From: Phycomyces nitens
Taxonomy: Eukaryota; Mucoromycota; Mucoromycetes; Mucorales; Phycomycetaceae
Reading direction: 5' to 3'
Assembly (NCBI GenBank): GCA_022702545.1
Contig: JAHRBC010000007.1
Location: forward strand, 2,108,001-2,172,000
DNA length: 64,000 nucleotides
This document shows, in pieces, positions 61,268 to 64,000 of this stretch. The first letter of the stretch is position 1. Each line of letters begins with the position of its first letter. The notes below the pieces were generated by a model. The model was given only the letters and a program-made list of their open reading frames with translations, had not been told where the DNA came from and ran no database searches. The position numbers and the translations under genes were made by a program.

Positions 61268-61290
61268 GGGGGGGGGGGGGGGGGGGGGGG
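61268..61290. repeat. Homopolymer run of 23 G
   Basis: It follows a long T-rich stretch. Such a run is rare in this AT-rich sequence and may mark an assembly gap patch or a real homopolymer. Confidence 0.9.
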
Positions 61291-61770
61291 TCAATTGCAT
61301 GAAATGGAAGGGGCTGGTTCTTTGAATAGGATATTTTATATTGATTTATTTGCCAGTGTATTTATATAATGTATTCTAGAGCTATTTCATGTACATCTTT
61401 ACCAATATAATTAAATTGAAAAAATAAAGGAACAGGCCGAGACTGACACCATATCACACAAGAGCCACTTTACACACATCACCCGTACACGGAGAGCAAG
61501 TGTATTTGAATGACTCATGTGGAACAAAAAGTAAAGAGAAAAACCGTAAGGACTTTAATGCGCCACAGACAAGAGAGTATTGTGAACAAAGCGGGACAAA
61601 CAGGAACAAGGTAAAGAAGCTATGACATGGCTCGTGAAACAATGCAAGCGTGGAATTCCTTTAAGGAGTTGCGGAATCTATATTTTCTCTTCAAACGTTA
61701 CACTCTTGTATGTGAATAGAAAGGTCAAGCCAATATATGTAAAAGGGTAGAAAATCGGACGATCTTTACG

Positions 61771-61784
61771 GTTTCCATAGCAAC
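61771..61784. promoter_or_regulatory. X-box-like site (RFX-type)
   Basis: GTTTCCATAGCAAC fits the X-box pattern with one imperfect centre base. It is 364 bp upstream of the zinc-finger gene start. Confidence 0.45.
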
Positions 61785-62147
61785 GAAAATGTCTTTTTTA
61801 ATACACATTACCAAACAAGGAAATGCACCCTCCAAACGAAGAATGGCTTGCTTTCCGGCTTTCGGACTTTGTGACTCATCTATTGAGTACCACGAGCCAA
61901 ATAGATAGAGAAAAAAAAAAGGGTGTTTTGGCTACTGCGCAACAATTTCTCAGAATACATAAAAAGAGCGCCAATTTTTCATCCTTCAATTCCAAGTCTT
62001 TCTTCTTAACTTAACTCCAGTTTAATTAGTTTCACACTTTAATCTGTGAACAAAAAACAAAAACTCATACTTCTTTAACACGAGAAGATAACCACCATTA
62101 ACGGCACACCAAGTTCAACTTCATCTCAGTCCTCTCAACCCTATTGC

Positions 62148-63284
62148 ATGTCAGCCAACAACAACAACCTCACCTTTGACGATCTTACCAACCTGCTCTT
62201 CACCAACCCTATTATTAAATCAATCGATACCAACATGTCCAACAGCAACCTTGAGACTTCTGCCTTTGGCTTGAACTACTGGGGATATGATGGTGAGTCT
62301 GATAGTATGGATTTAGATGAAGCCAATATGCTGATTGCATGTGCCAACTTGTGTGCTATAGCCTCTGCTATTAGCCTTGGTGACTCTGCTAAGAACGTGG
62401 TTCCTGAGCAAACCGACAACTTCATGGACTTCTTTGATGTCTTGCCCGAAATGTCTGCCATGGAAGACTCTCCAATGATGGCTACTCCCTTCTTGGAAGG
62501 CAATACCGATACCCCCTTTACTCCCGCCACATCATTCACACCCTGCCTTAATGGTTTCCAAGCTTCCCCTTACATTGCCTCGCATATGGAAGATGCTGAC
62601 GTCCAAGTAGCAAGCTACCTCAACTACGCTACCCCTGCCATTAATTACACTATTCCCTGGGTCTCTGACTCTGTTGCCACCTTTAACGGAAACCCCACTC
62701 AGCTCTTGCTGGACAAGAACAAGACCGTCTGTGAAACTGAGCAAACCGACTTTCTCTTCCCTCCCCTTCCTTCCCAGGAATCAAACTATGTCGTAAACGA
62801 TGACTTTACCTATGATACTATGGACGCCTTTGATACCTTCCTTTTCAACAACGATATTACCTATGAATCCCTTATTGATGACAATGCCAAAGACATTCAT
62901 CAAGAAGTTATGCCCACACCCAAGAAGCGCAAGCTCTCTGTGGTTGATGTTAAGCCCACCTCTGTTCGCAAGAGACGTACTCCCAAAGGAACCCAGTCCG
63001 AGGACTCCAAGCGATTCCCTTGTGAAATCTGCCAGTGCAAGTTCAGCCGTCGTTTCAATCTTGGTACACACATGAAGACCCACGTCAAGGACCGCCAAAA
63101 GGACTTTGTCTGCAACACATGCCACAAAGCATTTGACCGGAAGCACGACTGTGACCGACACATTGCCACTGTTCACCGTGGAGAACGCTCTTACGCCTGT
63201 AACCTCTGCTGCTCTTCTTTCAGCCGAAAGGACGCGCTCTTCCGCCACAAGGTTCAAAAACATGATGTAGATGACGTCGTGTAA
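62148..63284 (+). CDS. C2H2 zinc-finger transcription factor
   Basis: An intronless gene of 378 residues. The N-terminal 240 residues are acidic and rich in Asn/Thr/Pro, typical of an activation region. Basic motifs PKKRKLS and VRKRRTPKG (about 257-279) suggest nuclear import. Three C2H2 fingers close the protein: FPCEICQCKFSRRFNLGTH (from about residue 290), FVCNTCHKAFDRKHDCDRH and YACNLCCSSFSRKDALFRH. The second linker region contains HRGERS, near the TGEKP pattern. Codon use is C-ending and the leader is CT/CA-rich, suggesting high expression. No specific orthologue is assigned. Confidence 0.9.
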   Translation: MSANNNNLTFDDLTNLLFTNPIIKSIDTNMSNSNLETSAFGLNYWGYDGESDSMDLDEANMLIACANLCAIASAISLGDSAKNVVPEQTDNFMDFFDVLPEMSAMEDSPMMATPFLEGNTDTPFTPATSFTPCLNGFQASPYIASHMEDADVQVASYLNYATPAINYTIPWVSDSVATFNGNPTQLLLDKNKTVCETEQTDFLFPPLPSQESNYVVNDDFTYDTMDAFDTFLFNNDITYESLIDDNAKDIHQEVMPTPKKRKLSVVDVKPTSVRKRRTPKGTQSEDSKRFPCEICQCKFSRRFNLGTHMKTHVKDRQKDFVCNTCHKAFDRKHDCDRHIATVHRGERSYACNLCCSSFSRKDALFRHKVQKHDVDDVV

Positions 63285-64000
63285 TCTAAAAACTCCCACA
63301 AAAACTTACAATTCAACCAACCTTGTTCGGTCTATCGGACAAAACATCTCTTTGACGGTCTCTGCGCCCTGAAAATTTCCCGGATGCCGGCTTCTCATCT
63401 TTATGAGAATACTTTTTCACCTGCCCCCCATTCCCCATTAACCCATTTTCTTAATCCACCCCACCTATATTTCTTCTGCTTCATTTCATTATGTCGTATT
63501 TTCAGAATGAGATTTCGTGGCTGGATTAGACATTTTGTCTCTTCAGAGCCTGTCTAGGTTTTTTCTTTATATGTTTTCTTTTTTCATTCCCCTTTAACCA
63601 AAAATAACTCCCCCCTTCCCTTACCTTTGGCCAAGAAAAAAAAAGAAAAATAACCACTTGATATACGCATACTTTTTTTTGTAGTATTTCATTTTAATCC
63701 TTATGTCTCTCTCAAATTCATCATTATTATCTATTATCTCATTTTCATTTTCAATAAAAACAAAAACGAATACCAATTTCACTATTGACAAACCCAAAAC
63801 ATCATTATCATTATTATATTATCATTATAAATCCTTGTGAAGACGTTGGGTGTATATATTTTTTTATATGGAACATTGTAAGATAACTGTGGGAACATTA
63901 ACGATAACCATCTCTCTGTTCCAAAAAAGAAAACATTTGCTTCCATTAGAAAATAACTTGTCAAACGATACACTTTTTATATTATTATTTTCTAATATAC
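63285..64000. other. 3' UTR and downstream spacer
   Basis: Pyrimidine-rich sequence likely holding the 3' UTR of the zinc-finger gene. No further gene reaches into the window end. Confidence 0.6.

Larger units (their letters stand above)
59478..62147. other. 2.7-kb intergenic region upstream of the zinc-finger gene
   Basis: Contains two X-box-like motifs (60702-60715, 61771-61784), a 23-base G run and short frames without recognisable domains. The region just before 62148 is A/C-rich, consistent with a 5' leader. Confidence 0.5.

Noticed and set aside
62781..63299. 172-codon antisense ORF over the zinc-finger gene
   Set aside because: It mirrors the biased coding strand and shows no domain.

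Overview
The window reads as nuclear DNA of an early-diverging filamentous fungus, most likely Mucoromycotina (a zygomycete). The evidence is AT-rich spacers full of microsatellites, genes cut by many short GT-AG introns (about 45-90 nt, a few GC-AG), fungal-type gene content (a tail-to-tail pair of Rom2-type Rho GEFs, a Pps1-type phosphatase, a Kre9/Knh1-like wall protein) and Tc1/mariner plus DIRS-like mobile DNA. The genus is not proven by the sequence. Exon joins quoted below were worked out by hand from splice signals, reading phase and family resemblance.

Layout. Positions 1-4440 are a graveyard of mobile DNA: an element with 134-bp terminal inverted repeats, tRNA-like repeats and a dead Tc1 transposase. 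Positions 4799-22011 hold housekeeping genes: methionine aminopeptidase 1, an SRA1-domain protein, a Rim2-like mitochondrial nucleotide carrier, ribosomal protein S9, a NuiA-like nuclease inhibitor, a Knh1-like secreted protein, a PET100-like assembly factor and a PHD-finger protein. Positions 22012-26483 are gene-poor and carry decayed DIRS-like retroelement pieces. Positions 26484-34377 hold a methyltransferase, an Ipa1/UBE3D-like ubiquitin ligase, a TMX2-like thioredoxin protein and an HSPA12-like Hsp70.

Positions 34737-42440 form one 7.7-kb transposon flanked by TA, with identical 107-bp ends. It holds a Tc1-type transposase that has lost its first catalytic aspartate, a nested 1.4-kb element, an intact seven-exon gene of unknown family with a PD-(D/E)XK-like motif, and five copies of a 416-bp tandem repeat next to the right end. 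This is the most unusual object in the window.

Positions 42829-63284 return to cellular genes: the Pps1-like dual-specificity phosphatase, an ARL6IP4/SR25-like protein, two convergent paralogous Rho1 GEFs (DEP, Cys-rich, DH, PH, CNH) and an intronless three-finger C2H2 transcription factor. The two GEFs would act in cell-wall integrity signalling upstream of Rho1. X-box (RFX-type) palindromes lie upstream of the zinc-finger gene.
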